Source: Ifrita kowaldi (Eukaryota; Chordata; Aves; Passeriformes; Cinclosomatidae). From it: a stretch of 64,000 nt of DNA. The notes beneath the pieces were generated by a model that had not been told where the DNA came from, searched no databases, and was given only the letters and a program-made list of their open reading frames with translations. The position numbers were made by a program, and so were the translations under genes. The stretch lies in assembly GCA_013398055.1 (NCBI GenBank), contig VZRS01009480.1, positions 124,001 through 188,000 of the forward strand. The letters run 5' to 3'. The stretch's first letter is position 1. Every line of letters starts with the position of its first letter. Shown here in pieces: positions 25,024 to 37,100 of the stretch.

Positions 25024-25338
25024 AGGGGATTATAGGAAAGATGAGGAGGGCAGTGACAGGGCAAGGAGTAATGATTCTAAAGTGAAAGAGGGCGTGTTTA
25101 GAATTGTTATTATGAGAAGATATGTTATTATGAAGAAATTCTTTACTGTGAGGGTGGTGAGAGACTGGAATAGGTTGCCCAGAAAACTTGTGGATGCCCC
25201 ATCCCTGGAAGTGTTTAAGGCCTGGCTGGATGGGGCTTTGAGCAACCTGGCCTAGTGGAAGGTGTCCCTGCAATGGCAGGAGGTTGGAACTAGATGATCT
25301 TTAAGGTTCCTTTCAACCCAAACCATTCTATGATTTGG
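25024..25338 (+). mobile_element. CR1 LINE 3' fragment
   Basis: The + strand carries the sense 3' end of CR1. Landmarks in order are 'gaaattctttactgtgaggg', 'aggttgcccagaaaacttgt', 'gatgccccatccctggaagt', 'tgagcaacctggcctagtgg', 'tggaactagatgatctttaa' and the terminal ATTCTATGATTT. The 5' part near 25105-25140 contains a local duplication around TTATTATGAGAAG / TTATTATGAAGAA that is not usual in the family. Confidence 0.92.
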
Positions 25339-27719
25339 TGTTCTTACTTTCCATCAAAAAAGCTGGTGCCCTCATGGTGGGTTGATGAGAGAATGAGTTT
25401 TTTGCAAAGTTCACTCCTGATTCTATAGAACTTAGATATATCATGCAGATAAATATTTGCACTTTTTTTTTACTGCTTGCACAACTTATTGCAGTAAGTC
25501 ATTTGACTCAGTATAGCAAGGTATTTTTAGGTGACATGGGTAATCATAGTCTGGTTATTTCTTATTATTGTGAGTTATAATTAATTATTTATAGGAAAGC
25601 TGATTTTTTATTCCCTGAAATGAATAAATACACCAATAGGCAAACGGTGTGTTCTGTCATTGCATTAACCAGCAATGAACACCAAGCAGAAGGGGAAGTT
25701 CCCCTGGAGGTTTCAGGCTCCTGTGCTGGTCCAGTGACAGCACATGTACTTATTTCTGGCTATAGATACTCCCTTCTACACTGTGCACCGGAGTCTGAGG
25801 CACCTCCAAGCCCTGACTTTGCTTGTCACCCCCAAAACTTTTTGCAGCCTGCGGATAATGCAGGTGCTGGGATTATCTCTTGGAGACTGGGGAATTCTGG
25901 TAATTGCAGGGCTTGAACAACCACATCTCTCTGCCTCTGTACCAAGACATACAGCACTCCTGTGCATGAGAGCATGGAGTGGCAGGGAAAATGAAGAACA
26001 ATGCACATATTGTATTGGGGTTCTTTCCCATGGGATGCAGAAGCTTAACTTTTAATTGTAATTTGACCTTTTTCTATGTTTGCATCCTGTTCTAAGGTTA
26101 TAAAAACATGTTTACTTTCTGTTAGCTATTGGGAAAGCTGGCCATGGTATTCTCTTTACCCTGTAAATATTTGTGAGTTTAAACAAGTGCTAAGGCATGG
26201 CATATCAGAGACACGGATATCACCTCAGCCCTGTACAGTCTTACATGTCCTGTTCTTAATCTGCAGATTAGTCCCTGATGACATATGTGATTTTTGATAC
26301 CTTTATGTCACATAATCATTTAGAGAGTTCCGAGGGGAACAGCAAGTGATTTTTCTTGCTGCCATCTTTTCTCTAAACTTTAAATGGAACCTGTCTAAAT
26401 TTCTCTCTAAAAGGAATTTTAGGATTAAATGCTTTTTGTAACCCTGTCTGTAATGTTCAGTATGGGACTTCTAGAAAGCAGATTTTTGTTGTGCCATTCA
26501 TAGTCCTCTCTGCTCAGAGACTGGTGTATGTATCACAAATAAACAGCTTCCCCTAAGGAAGCATTCAGGTTCTACATAGCGGTCATGCCGGGTTTTTTAT
26601 GGAAACTGATCTGCAAGACACCCAGACCTGAAACTGCCCAATGCTAAGACCCTACATTTTGCAGCATCTGTGCACAAAGAGCATATAGATCTCATGTTTT
26701 ATAATGGACAAATTTCTGTGAAAGTAGAGCTCTGCGTTGTCAACAAAGGGTTTAATTACACATGTCAGTGAATATGGAAAGTAACTAAAGGCAAGTTTTC
26801 CTGGTTGTTGGAATGTTGCAGAGGAAGAAACTATTGCAAAACACTAAAAGGCTTTGAGAATAATTTTATATTAATCCCATCTGTGTTTTTTAACTATCTT
26901 GCTCAAGATGTTGTGAAACCAGCCTAGGCTAATATTTTTCTACTTGTCCTTTGTTAGTTCCTGCTTTATTATCAGTATATTAAAATTCTTTAAATTTGAA
27001 GGTTTGAAGGTCTGAGCCAGTTTGGTAATGGTATCTTGTCATAGAATCACAAAAAAGTAGAATTGAAAGGAATATTATGATACTTTGCTTTTAGAATTTT
27101 CTGTGTCCCTTATCTAGCAATGTATTTCCAGTATCTGAATGTAGCCATTAGATCAATATATAAGAACTTGGAGATCTTGCATGTTTTTTCTTATTTGAGA
27201 ACTCTAGTAAGATCAGTCAGTGCCCTGGTTCCTCATGAGTGGTATCAATGCAGTCAAGGACAATAAATAAATAAACTCCATGTGCTAAAATAAAGGTCTG
27301 ATTATTGCCAATGGATTATTTAGTTATGACCTGGAAGAACAGCTTATTTTATTGTAATTTCCTTTCTCATTAATTCACTTGTAATAAAGATCATATGAAA
27401 TACAGCGGTATGACAATGCTTTTTAATCCATTGGAAAAAAAATTAGCAAGAAAAGGAGAAGTTAGAGCGGGTGTTTTACCTCTAAAGGCCTAGGGATAAT
27501 AATTGAATAAATAATTGAATTCCAGTTTGGCGATTTGCACTGTATATTTGTTCATGTTAGTGTGCTTTCTTCTAGCAAATCCTGGAATTCTGGCGTGGGT
27601 TTATTAAGGCTCATCCATTTTAAAGCTAAGGAGATTTTACTTGGCTTACGGTAAGGCCTGCACTTCCTTCAGTAAGAAAAACAGGAGGAAGGGGTCCCTT
27701 TTTACTTGTAAGCCTGGGC
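25339..27719. other. Intergenic upstream of WASHC2C, no gene recognised
   Basis: AT-rich, with a short minus-orientation CR1 terminal remnant near 27040-27085 ('atagaatcacaaaaaagtag' then 'aattgaaagg'). GC content jumps abruptly after about 27720. Confidence 0.5.
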
Positions 27720-27937
27720 ATCAGCAGACCCCGCTGCAGCGCTCCGGCGGGGAATGATGTGCTGCAGACCCTCCTGCTACCCTCCACTGTGTTCCCAACG
27801 CAGCGCAGGGCGCGCCGCGCACGTGGCCATTACAAGCCATGTCCAGTTCTCAGTGATGGCTGTCAGACCCCGGACACAGCTGCGGCGGACAGACTCACCG
27901 CCCGCCGGCCTGCCCGTTCCGCGGGACTCCTGCGAGT

Positions 27938-27962
27938 GGGATGGGATGGGATGGGATGGGAN
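27938..27962. repeat. GGGAT pentamer repeat ending in N
   Basis: About four to five copies of GGGAT sit some 50 bases upstream of the WASHC2C start codon and run straight into an N at 27962. The copy number is therefore not reliably known from this assembly. Confidence 0.85.
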
Positions 27963-28007
27963 GCGGCACCGGCGGCGGCCCCGCGGCTCACTGTCCTTCT
28001 CCCGCAG

Positions 28008-28112
28008 ATGAACGGGGACGCGGCGGAGCCCGCGCCGGTGTGGGAGCGGCCCTGGTCGCTGGACGAGATCCGTAAGGGCAGCCAGAGCTGGTCCTTGGCC
28101 TCGGACGCCGGG
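28008..28112 (+). CDS. WASHC2C: WASHC2C exon 1 (residues 1-35)
   Basis: Starts at the ATG giving MNGDAAEPAPVWERPWSLDE and ends SLASDAG before GTGAGC. VWERPWS-x-EEIR-like and SQSWSLA-DAG are head-domain residues shared with the human protein. This ATG was chosen because residues upstream in the same frame do not look like the family. The 5' UTR is within the CpG island; a CTTCTCCCGCAG directly precedes the ATG and could also be a splice acceptor. Confidence 0.92.
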
Positions 28113-31100
28113 GTGAGCGGTGCGGCCGGGAGCGGGCCTGAGCCCGGCACCGGAGGGGTGCGCGAACTGCGGCCTCCCCGGGGCTTGGGGCCGTGTGCGG
28201 GGCGGTGCTGCCGCCCGCTGGCCGGGGGTCTCGGGAGGGGCCTGCCGGGGCCCGGTGGCTCTCATTGCTTTAACCCTCCGGTCCGGGCAGGAAAACTAAA
28301 ATGAGGAGTTGGCCCGAGCGGAGATGCAGAATGAACTGGCTGAGACTTGGTCCTGTGTGTGTGTGCGTGGGAGTGTTTCACTCTAAAGTGTGTGTATTTT
28401 GGTCCTCAGTTGAAGTGTGCGATCAGTTCTGCCTGTCTTACAAACCGTGCCCAAAGGAAAAAGAGTTGGTTGCTGACTATTGCTTTCCTTTGTTGTTGTT
28501 AATAGCTTCTGCATTTTCTGCAAGAGTTCTCTCAGCAAACCATTTCCCGGACACACGAAATCAAAAAACAAGTGGATGGATTGATTAGTGAAACAAAAGC
28601 TACAGACTGTCGCCTTCATAATGTCTTCAATGACTTTCTTATGTTGTCCAACACGCAGTTCATAGAGAATGTGAGTGTGTTCTAGTACAACATCAAACTT
28701 GTACTTCAAACATTGTCATTGTCTCTTAATGTAGTGTGGAGAAGTGATTTAGCTTTTTGGCAAGTCTGATGCTGATTTAGGGATGAAGTGACTTTTAATT
28801 GTGTTCTCTTAAAGGATATCCTAAATCCCTTGTGAGTGATGCACTATCCAGTATTGGCAGGTTCCCTTTGCCTTTTCAGCGATACCTTCCTTCCTTGCTA
28901 ATAATGACCTGGAGATCAGAGTTTTGGTTTTAGTACTATGAATGAGTCGGGAATTCTGGGATGTCTGGGTTTATCTTCAAAAGTTGCATGAATGTAGCAT
29001 TTGTCTGCACTTACCTGTCTAAATATGAGGAATGTTATACAATGCTGTAAATTTGCCTAATGGTGTTATTTTACTCTAAAAGCATTTGGTATTAAAAGTG
29101 TTGGCCTGCAGGCAGTCGTCCACTACGTGTGGTCATGATGAACATACTTTCTGGTTAATGCTGCCACTTTGTAGATGCCTCTATTTTGAAAGATAAAGCT
29201 AGACTTGAAAGCCTGTTGCAACATTGTATCACTAGAGGCATGTATCTAATTAAGATTGAGAGCTTTAATAGTATTTCAGGTTTCTGGAGGGTTTTCTGGC
29301 CCTGTGAGTTTTATCAGGTATTTTGTTTTGATCAGCATTATTTCAGGCCATACGTGTCTCATCATGGCGTTATTATTGGAAAGATGGTGGCAGAGGAAAA
29401 GATAGAAAACTGGATTTATATTGTGGGGTTTTTTTGGTGGTAGTGGGTTTTTTCAGAGCTGCAGTGTCTTTTCTGCCCTAGCTTGGCTGTTCAGCATAAT
29501 GATTCTGCTGAGAACAGTTTGTACCAGATGTTTTAAATCTCATGTGCTTACAGCTGTTTGTTCCCAAATTTAAGTGCACAGAAATAGGTCTTCATTTCTG
29601 ATTCTCAGTTTAGTTAGTGAGAGATCTGTCTCTTCCCAGGGGATAACTGCACCTGTGTTTGAGATTTGGATTTAGGTTTGCAGGTTCCTGGGAGAGATTT
29701 TATTCCCCTTTGTCTCCTTGTAGCTGGTCCTACAAAAGAGTGCTAAAAGAGCTGGATGTGAGGGATGTCCTGAACCCTCTCTGTATGGACGAAAGCTACT
29801 AAATGACAGAAAACTGAAGGAAAGTAGGCAGCCTCCAAGTAAACTATGAGTTCCACTCTGAAGGTGTCTAGAGTAGCTTTATGTTGGGAGGGTTAAAACA
29901 GTGCATTTTTTATCATGTTAAGGTTAGTCTGTTAGCAGACTTAAATTACCTCAGTTGCGCTGAGAGGCTGCCTGTGGTATTTTCAGTGTGAAGACTTCAA
30001 TGCATAAGGTGCTTAACATCATCCATGGCTTCCTTTTTAAAAGGGGGATGAATTAATGTGTAATTACTTCTATATTAACAGTGTGTTTTGTGCTGGTACC
30101 TGTGGTTTAGCCCCTGCAGCAGTACACTGTTCTTACATGAATTAATTTTGCTTGACTTTTTAGAGAGTATACGATGAAGAAGTGGAAGAGCCTATTCCCA
30201 AAGCTGATGTTGGAGACAAAACAGAGCAGGTAGTTAACTTCAGCTGCCTTGAGTGCTGTCAGTATGTTTCCAGCCATTGTCTACCTTCTTATTTTCAAAC
30301 TTGCTTTGCATACATTTACAGCTTACAAACCAAACTCCTTCTTTTCTCCTTGAAGTCTCTCTGTTAGATAGTGTATGTCATTCAGACATAAAGTTGACAG
30401 TAACACTGGAGGCTGCTACAGTGTGTGATCATCTGTTAGGGCCTCCCCAAGCTCAGTACTGTATCCAGCAGAAGAGACTTATGCATTGATTTTTCAAGTG
30501 GTTATGCATGTTTTTTCAGCAAGAGGATTAAGGTCTTGGGCCGCCTTACTGGATTCACAGGTAGGGAGTTGGGGAAGCAGAATGTGACTGGAATAATTCT
30601 AGGAATAAATACTCAGCTTTATATATGTGTATATACATATGTATATATATATACAACCTAGGTGTATTATACCCTAAATGTCCCCCTAATAGTTTGGGAG
30701 CACAAATAAAACAATACTGTGCTGGTGTGGATGTTTAAAGCATCTCTGTTTCTGGAGTGATGAAAACGAATTAAGTCTAGCAAAAAAAAAAAAATTCTGA
30801 TTGTCCTTCTAATGCATATAGTGAAAAAGCTTTCATTGTGCTGATTTGAAATTACATTTTGTATGTATGTTGCAGTAAGATTGAGTCTTGAGTAAAATGC
30901 AATGAACATGTGTTTTTTCTGTTACTGCAGGAAAAGACGCGGGAACAGAAAGAAGCTGATCTAATCCCTAAAATTCAAGAAGCAGTGAATTATGGGTTGC
31001 AGGTGCTGGACAGTGCATTTGAACAGCTAGACATCAAAGCAGGCAACTCTGACTCAGAAGAGGAAGAAAGTAACGAAAAACTGGAACTGATACTTGAGCC

Positions 31101-34100
31101 AAAGGTACAGAGACCTGGTTTTGCTGGGTTTGTTTTGCTTTCTTGGACTTGCTCTTTGCTTCTGTCAGCTGTATCACTGCGCTAGTGTAAAACTGATGTT
31201 ACCTAAACCTGTTACCTAAAAATAGGATTTGATGATTGCATCTGAAGAAGTGCTCTTTCTGAGCTATTCCTCGTGTAGACTGCTTGTCTTGCAGTTAGGT
31301 TAGCATTAAGGTATGGCACCCTCAAGGAAGTTAGTTTAATGGAGTGAACTTGGAAGGGGGAGCCTCAATTCTGTGTGGGAGTGGAACATACAAATTTCAT
31401 GCTTTTTAGGTACAAACCATATCTTTATGGGTGGTTTTTACTGTCCCAGTAATTAAAAATCCAAGGTTCAGGTTTTGGGATAAGAATCATACCTGTAGTA
31501 AGTCTTTGCAAGGATATTCTTCTGTTAGATGGCATGCAGAAAACAACCTGGGACTACACAAATAGAAATGCCACTTTCTTTGATGGTGTTGAGAGGAATA
31601 AACCTCAGCTGGCCCACACAGTTGTATGTTGACTTGAAGCATATATTTGGTGGGACTCTAAACAAGCTTGTATCTTCCTTGAGTTGAAACAAGGGGTGTA
31701 GGACTTCTATCTTTGTCAGCCATGTAGAGCTGTTCAGAGATGTCAGAAAGACCTGATGTTGTCTCTTTCCAGGATCTCTATATTGACAGACCTTTACCTT
31801 ACTTGATTGGCTCTCAGCAGTTTATGGAACAGGATGATGTTGGCCTTGGAGATCTCTCTAGTGAAGGTATGTGCTGGAATGACCTTTTATTTCTATGCAA
31901 GTAATTAGTTTCTAATCCAAGATTTTTGTCTGTTTTAACTCACCACTTTGGTTATCCTGTGTAGTGTTCTTGCATGTTTAGATGCAAGCTGGGGAAAAAA
32001 ATGTTCTTCATGCTGTAACAACCACTTTTCCAGTATACAAAGCAGTAACTTATCAGTTACTTATGCTTTGTGTATTAGAAATGCAAAGTGTTAAAATTTC
32101 ATCAGCTTTCAAAGCTCTATCAAACCACTGCCTACCCACTTGAATTTTAGTTTTCTTCACAGAGTCTTTAAAGTTGCTTAAATGGTGACCACATTGTTGT
32201 GTCTGTCTGATCTTAACTTTTTTGTTTCCATTTAAATTAGAAGGATCAGTAGACAGTGATCGTGGCAGTGTAATTGACAGTGAAGAGAAGGATGAGGAGG
32301 TAAGTGGCAAGTACCAGCTGCTTTGCACAAGCATTCCTTGCCTGTGAGCCCATTAACTACCTTGCTTTTTTATATTGGCTCTTAAGATACTACTGCACAA
32401 TGTTTGTTCCCTGTGTTGGTTGTGATAAGTATGCTTTCTGTTATTTCCTCTGCAGCTTTCCAGAGGAACATTTATGTGGTATTGACTCTAGCTGTTATTA
32501 AAGTAGAATACTTCAAACTGAAGTGTTTTATTCCACTCTAATTTAATTTTGTGAAGCAAATCAGATTCTTATCAAGAATTGCATTTATGGAGAATAAATC
32601 TGCTGTAAATTATAGTTATAAAGAATGGGATAGAGACTGACAGGAACAAATTAAAAGCTTTAAATAATGCTCTAGTTTCAAGCTTTAAGTAATGCTTTTC
32701 CAGGCTTTGCCTCATAAATCTGCTGCATTGGAATATCAGTTTCTGGTATGTTTTGCCTGCTTTGGCTGGGATGTCTCTGCTTTCTAACTGTGCTGTGGAA
32801 GCAATCCCTTTCTCCTGAGGTGTTTGCTTTCAGTGTCTTTGCTCACTTAAAGTGAAATCCCTTTTGAGTTACTCGGATGCAGTCACATGGAGCCTGCTGT
32901 TCTTTGCTGAATTAATGACTCTCTAGTGAGCTCCATTTGTGAAAATGGTCAGCAGTGGGGGAACAATTTCTTGGTCAGATCATGGAGAGAAGGCCTGAGT
33001 GTCCAAACGTCAGCAAGTTCAGAGTTTCTGAGCCCTCTCCTTTAACCGCTGGACAAAGTAATGTGTGATACTTGCCTCTGTGTCTCTTGTGTTGCAGGAA
33101 TCAGATGATGAATTCGGAAACCCTAGTGAAGATGACCAAAAGACGGTATGGTTAAACACTCTGGTAGATACCTGAAGGACTTTACACCTATGACACAGTG
33201 AGGATGCAAGAAAAAGGAAATGAGAGCTCTAGACAATTAACTATTAGCAGCTTTGTTAAGCCTGATTTTTATAACTTTTAATGGGAAGGTCCTGGCCAGA
33301 TGACACTGTGCTCTGGAAATGAACCTGGGTTAGCCTTAAAGACATGCTTGCAAGCTGTCATTAGATGCAGAGCCTATGTGGGATGGCATTGCCTGATACG
33401 TGTTTTCATCAGGAATTACTTGGGAGATTAGAGAGTTCAAAGAATCTACCCCAGGAAAACTAGGCTTCTGTGGGTTTTTTTGGTCTATGATTAAAATTCT
33501 AAACTTGCTGTGCAGGAGGCAAGGAACAGTACAGTTTGGGTATGACATGAAATCAAAGATGTGAACAGTATTAAATATTTGAACAGTATATCTATTTGGA
33601 TAATGAATGAGAAGGGAAAAGAAATATTGAGATGGAAAAATTCAAGCCTGACTTCAGTAATTGGTTTTAGAAGAAGGAATCTTATCCATGTTTAGATGTG
33701 CCACTGCAAAAGACTTACGTGGGGATCCTCAATCTGACATGATTTAACGTCAAAAGAGCAATGTTGCAAAAAGCAACCATTATTAAATCTACATATTAAT
33801 AAAACAGAGTTGCTAAATCACTCAGATGTTACTTTAAGCTGACCTTCATAGGGTAACTTTGTATGCCTGATGTATTTTAAGACAAGCAAGTATCTTTGTG
33901 TTGTTGGTGATTTAGTTCACTTCTGGGCCCTTGCCTGTGCCAGCCCCCAACTTTCATCCAGTTCACTTCATCTTTTTCACCCTCTTATTGACATGACTGA
34001 AGCCAAGATGTGAGCATGTACTGTCTGTCATTCTGCTGTCCACCCTAAGGATAGTGCAAGATGATAAAATTTTTTACTGGTTGATTGCAGTGTTCCTGTG

Positions 34101-37100
34101 TTAAGACTAAATACCAGGTTTTTAGTTTGTGTATGGTAGTGGTACACTCCTTGTGAGGGGAGCCTTTGTGTCCTCAGTTGCAGCATTCAGTAACACAGCA
34201 CAGAGGGTGGGCTGTGCTAGAGAATGCAGCAACTTGCTTGGAGCTAGAGGCACTCCTTCCTTACTTTTCAAAAGCTGTGAAGTACCCCAAATTGGCTGTA
34301 AGTTCCCATCCTTTCAGTAAGTTTGATTTGAATGTTTTATCTAAGCAGATGTAGTTTTGTATGCGAACAGGATATTAATTGTTTTTTAGAGGATAGCCCA
34401 GATGAGTGATGAAGATGATGATGATGGCTGTGATCTCTTTGACTCTGAAAAAGAGGACGAAGAGGATGGAGACTTAGATGAAAGCACAAAGCCTGTGAGT
34501 AATTGTTGCCTTTCAGGAGAGGGAGATTTGACTTCCCATATGAAAAATCTGGCCTTAGAGGGATTATAATGGTTAGCTCTCAAGCTACTATTCCTGAAAT
34601 GGAATCCTGTAGAAAGTGCCTCTAAAATTCCTGAATGGTCTTTTAACATGATTGTTCAGGCTTTACCCCTTTAAACTTGGGAATTCTTGCACTTTAAGCA
34701 AGTATCAAAGCTGTCTTTCAAGAACATTAAGAAATGGATTGTTGCATTTTTGTGAGGTAAAGGCCTTTTGTTTCTCCTGGTTACAAAGCAAGGTGACATT
34801 AAAAATTACGCGTTCATCAGGAACTAGAAATTGTGAAGGGTTTTTTTTATTCTTGATGCATGCCTAATCTCTGCTTTCTTAACAGAAAGCTGTATTGCTT
34901 CTTCTGGGGGCTTCAGGCAAAGTCTAGACAAGATATTGCACAAGCGAGGCCATGAAATACAGTATTTATAATTGCAATTGCATCAAGTTGCTAACTGGAT
35001 CTTATATAAGAAATATGCTGTTATTTGTCCCTGCTGCTCAGAAAAAGAAGAGGCCAACATCATTTGCAGATGAGCTGGCAGCCCGAATCAAAGGAGAAGT
35101 GCCAGTCAGGCAGGACGAAGAGCGTTCGTGTAAGTTACCTCCTAAGTTTTGAAGAGTTCTTGTGCAGCAGTGGGGGACTCATGAAAGTGTGGAACAGGAG
35201 GCTGTGGGTAACAATACATGAAGTTACACACATGTGTTACTTGAACATGTATGAGGTAAAAGCCTGACAAGAGGAACTGCAGACACTCTGTTGTGTTCTG
35301 AGAAGCTCTTTGGCCATAACTCAGAGGACCGAATTGGAATTCACTGAGAGTTATAGTAGGAAACACGTTGCTTTCAGATGAGACAGGTCACTCTCAAAAC
35401 ACACATTACTGAAAAGGTTTTCTCCGCAATCTGATTCTCCCTCTGCGTGTTTGACCACATGTACTTTCCCCTGTTTCAAGTAAGTGTGTGGAAGCCACTG
35501 GTCACCATGGTCTTTCTGTGAGCTCTACAGTGGAAAACGTCTCAAGCAGTAGATTGGTGTTTTCATGTGGTGTGGGTTGTTTGTTTTCTTTGTCGCTTAA
35601 ATATACTGTTTTGAGGAACTTTTCCTTGCTACTGTTACTCATGATATTTTAGACTAAATAATGCATTTACTTTTGTGTTGCTTTCAAAGGGAGAGACCTC
35701 TCAAATATTTAGTCTTACAGCAAAGCAGCAGTTGAAAATAGATGGCTGAAGTTGAGTTGGCAAGTGCTTATGGGCCTGCTGTTGACCTGTAATATGGAGA
35801 AGATGAACAGAGAAGAACTGTGCATGTGTGTTCTTGCACAGTTCAAACAATGAAACTAGGTCTGTGGATATCTAGAGTATAAAACCTACGAACTTAGCCT
35901 GTTCAGTTACAGGGAAATCTTGCAATCATTGAAATAACCTTGTGATGGTAAGGCCAGAGGAGGTGAAACTCTTGCTCTGCTTTTGGTAGCTGAATGAAGA
36001 CAATAATAAATCTGGAGCCATTTGAGATGCTCAGGGGTTCTGCAAAGGTGTGGAACCTGTACTGTCTGGAATGCTGTGTTGCTTTCTGACATCTCTGGTG
36101 ACACTAGTCTGCGTGTGGACAACTGTGTTGAACCCCTAGTGCCTGACAGAATGATTCTATTACAATTTTAGGTACTAGTTTTAGAAACTGTGTTTCATAG
36201 AACTGCTTCATCAGGCTGATTCATATGAAAACACAGAGGTCAGCTTGGTTTGCTATTTTTTTAGGTTCTATTTGCCATAGATTGATCTCAGACTGTAAGT
36301 AAAGGTGGACTAGTTTTTCATTCAAACTTTCTTCTTAAAGCCCTGTCATCAGAAACCAATACAAGGAAAACCCCAAAAGAGAAGAAGGAAGTCAGAGTTC
36401 CATCGGATGGTAGGATATCCTCCTCTCTTGTTTCTGAATTGTGGGCTGGATTGTAAGACACCACTTAAGAAATTGGGGCCTCTGCTGTAGAACCTGGGTG
36501 GGATATCAGTGGGCATCCTTCCAGGTGCGTGTGTAAACAAATCTAGGTTGTGATATGCATGTAAACAAGGCTGGAAACAGGCTTAGCGAGAGTTCTTCCT
36601 TTAATGTGGCCTTCTGGAGCAACTGCACAACCTAATGTGTCTTCAGCAGCTTCTCTGTATATATTGTGTTTATAAGAGAGAGCAGATGGAACCAAAGCAA
36701 TTTTTGTTTAAGTTGTCTCTAATTCCCTTTCCTGAAACTTGATCAGTCTTAGCAAAGCTCATAGGTCTTGTACTTTCTAGATGAAGATGATGATATCTTC
36801 AAGCCTCCTAAGCTGACTGATGAGGACTTCACACCGTTTGGTTCAAGGGGTGGCCTCTTCAGTGGTGGAACAGGCCTCTTTGATGATGAAGAGGTGAGAA
36901 TGCTGGAGATTATAGAAATGGAGTGTTTCTCCCTTTTAAAAACAAATCAGAAGATCCCTGAAAATTCCCACCTCTGGAAGACAGAGAGGGCAAACAGCAT
37001 TTTGTTGCTTGGGGATATTCAGATGTTGTGGAATAGTACAGCTTTCCAGTGGGGAAACAGAACTACACAAGTGACATACTTAGTTTGCCTTGGCACAATG

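Larger units (their letters stand above)
27720..28320 (+). promoter_or_regulatory. WASHC2C: CpG-island-like promoter of WASHC2C
   Basis: This is the only strongly GC-rich block in the window. It is dense in CpG, surrounds the first coding exon, and shows no TATA box. An E-box CACGTG at 27820-27825 (context GCACGTGGC) could bind bHLH factors; whether lysosomal regulators use it is speculation. The layout fits a housekeeping gene, as WASH complex subunits are. Confidence 0.75.

Noticed and set aside
27777..28265. 162-codon minus-strand frame and other long frames across the CpG island
   Set aside because: GC-rich sequence has few stop codons. These are shadows of the promoter and exon 1 and contain the unresolved N.
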